Assembly: GCA_964442675.1 (NCBI GenBank)
Contig: CAYUAE010000099.1
Coordinates: 1-7,455 of the forward strand
Direction of reading: 5' to 3'
DNA length: 7,455 nt
Source: Methylomarinum sp964442675
GTDB lineage: Bacteria; Pseudomonadota; Gammaproteobacteria; Methylococcales; Methylomonadaceae
This document shows, piece after piece, positions 6,270 to 7,455 of the stretch. Below the pieces are notes generated by a model, which ran no database searches, had not been told where the DNA came from, and worked only from the letters and a program-made list of their open reading frames with translations. The stretch's first letter is position 1. Each line of letters opens with the position of its first letter. The translations under genes and the position numbers were made by a program.

Positions 6270-7455
6270 TTAAATACTTTGCAACTCATCTGCAATAGAG
6301 GCAATTTCTTCAATTGCCAAGGCCAGGTCTTCAGATCCTTTAGCTTGTTGCTCGGCAGCCGCCGCCGATTCATTAGCATTGCTGGACGCCTGCTCTGATG
6401 CCGCTGCGACTTGTTCCAGAGCTTTACGGGATTGCTCTACCGCGGCAGCAATTTCTTGCGAAGCGGTCAGAATATCATTATTGCCTGCTTCAATTTGAAT
6501 GACGTCAGACTCCACCTGCATCAGACTTTTGTTGGAACGCTTTGCATTATTCACATTGTCATTAATAATGCTGGAAATTGCCTGTAAATCAGTCATTACT
6601 TCCATCGACTGATTTTGAATTGCCTTGATCAGCTCTTTGATCTGCTCAATATTTTCCGCCGTATCATCTGCCAGATTCTGAATATCTTCAGAAACAACGG
6701 CAAAACCCTTGCCAAATTCACCTGCCCGCGCCGCTTCAATTGCACCATTAACAGCCAGCATACTGGTCTTAATCGATACTGTTGTAATGATATCGATAAT
6801 TTTAGCGATATTGCTTGAGGTTTCTTCAATAGCTTGAATATCTGACAAAATTATCTTTCCACTTTCAGCTGAATCAGAAAGATTAGCTATCAACTGCTCC
6901 ATGGTCGCTTTATTGCTTTCCAGCAACTCTTTGAGTACTTCGGTTCGTTCAATCGCATTATTGGCTTTTTCTGTCGCCAGCCTGGCACCGGTTTCTATTT
7001 GCCCCATACCGGCTGAAGCCTGCTCGGCAGCTGCCGCAGCCTGCTCGGAACCCCGTGCAATTTCTGAAACCGCCGTCATGATTTCGCTGGATGAGCGGCT
7101 GATTTCCTCGATAGAAGTCGATAATTCTTCGGCGGCGGCCGCAACTTCTTCGGCGCTTTTGGTGATATCAGTACTGTTTTTCAATTCTTCGGATTGCACT
7201 TCCAGCTCTTGCGCCGCCTGTTCAGCACCCGATAATGCCTGGTTTTGCTCATCGAGTGATTTCAACACCTGCTCACAAGCCGCTGACTGCTCTTCGGCCG
7301 CCGCCGCAATCGCTTCACTACCCTGTTGGGAGTCTTTAATAGCAATATTCATTTGCGTTGCACTGGTACTGATTTCCTGGGCACCTTTTGAAATGCTATC
7401 CATTTCAGATTTCATGCCATCAAATCCCTGTACAATCTGCTTACCGCTATTAGCT
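6270..7455 (-). CDS. Methyl-accepting chemotaxis receptor, cytoplasmic signalling domain (5' end beyond right edge)
   Basis: The frame is open to the right edge. The first internal Met is at 7415, and 13 further in-frame residues (ANSGKQIVQGFDG) precede it, so the true start lies outside. The visible 394 residues are almost entirely coiled coil. The hairpin tip lies near Glu233 (numbered from the Met at 7415) in NGAIEAARAGEFGKGFAVV, the MCP signature. The helix after the tip runs about 148 residues. Six Ala-rich Glu-Glu/Glu-Gln clusters (near 41, 96, 131, 327, 341 and 355) fit CheR/CheB methylation sites. The tip-flanking segment reads SIKTSMLAVNGA rather than the common QTNLLALNAA, a divergent subtype. 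No sensor domain, HAMP or membrane segment is in view, so whether it is cytoplasmic or membrane-bound is open. It ends ADELQSI with no NWETF-like pentapeptide. It is the most upstream visible gene of the operon and the likely partner of the downstream CheW and CheA. Confidence 0.97.
   Translation of the reverse strand, partial: ANSGKQIVQGFDGMKSEMDSISKGAQEISTSATQMNIAIKDSQQGSEAIAAAAEEQSAACEQVLKSLDEQNQALSGAEQAAQELEVQSEELKNSTDITKSAEEVAAAAEELSTSIEEISRSSSEIMTAVSEIARGSEQAAAAAEQASAGMGQIETGARLATEKANNAIERTEVLKELLESNKATMEQLIANLSDSAESGKIILSDIQAIEETSSNIAKIIDIITTVSIKTSMLAVNGAIEAARAGEFGKGFAVVSEDIQNLADDTAENIEQIKELIKAIQNQSMEVMTDLQAISSIINDNVNNAKRSNKSLMQVESDVIQIEAGNNDILTASQEIAAAVEQSRKALEQVAAASEQASSNANESAAAAEQQAKGSEDLALAIEEIASIADELQSI

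Larger units (their letters stand above)
1..7455 (-). other. Chemosensory operon: mcp - cheW(x3) - cheB - HEAT - cheR - cheY - cheA
   Basis: Seven genes lie on one strand with junctions from a 1-base overlap to 19-base gaps. No terminator-like hairpin with a T-run or obvious internal promoter was seen between them. Both end genes are cut by the window, so the promoter (to the right) and the operon end (to the left) are not visible. All members except the HEAT protein belong to known chemotaxis families. Confidence 0.9.

Noticed and set aside
6270..7415. Treating the Met at 7415 as the true MCP start, making a short soluble receptor
   Set aside because: The frame stays open for 13 more codons to the edge, the Met lies within ongoing coiled-coil-like sequence, and no SD precedes it. 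The gene is better described as truncated by the window.

Overview
The window is one stretch of a tightly packed chemosensory (chemotaxis-type) operon, read entirely on the minus strand, so transcription runs from the right edge toward position 1. In transcription order the genes are: a methyl-accepting receptor (MCP, 5' end cut by the right edge), a protein with three fused CheW domains, CheB, a small HEAT-repeat protein, CheR, a single-domain CheY, and a CheA histidine kinase whose 3' part is cut by the left edge. The junctions are an overlap of 1 base (cheY/cheA) or gaps of 1 to 19 bases. No promoter, terminator, RNA gene, insertion sequence or CRISPR array is visible, and no gene-free stretch exceeds 20 bases. 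The open plus-strand frames are antisense shadows of these genes.

The gene families, moderate base composition and Shine-Dalgarno sites point to a Gram-negative proteobacterium. A gammaproteobacterium is my best guess from the general style of the proteins. I cannot name a genus, and this is inference without a search.

How the parts should work together: the receptor and the triple-CheW scaffold hold CheA in a signalling array. CheA autophosphorylates on its N-terminal Hpt domain (His44 visible) and passes phosphate to CheY and to the receiver domain of CheB. CheR and CheB adjust receptor methylation for adaptation. The HEAT-repeat protein, between cheB and cheR, has no assigned role in the standard pathway. 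It is probably a protein-protein adaptor of this particular subsystem.

The core enzymes keep their key residues: CheB Ser181/His208/Asp305 and Asp52, CheY Asp52 and Lys104, and the CheR NETxFFR, STGEEPYS, FCRN and GHSE motifs. The unusual material is architectural. CheA shows 576 residues before the window ends and has not yet reached a recognisable dimerisation or ATPase domain; it carries a P2-like domain and two copies of a roughly 70-residue helical repeat about 100 residues apart. Three CheW domains sit in one chain. The MCP hairpin tip departs from the usual sequence, and a HEAT protein lies in the operon. Together these suggest a specialised chemosensory class rather than the textbook E. 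coli type. Whether it drives flagella, pili or another output cannot be read from this window.
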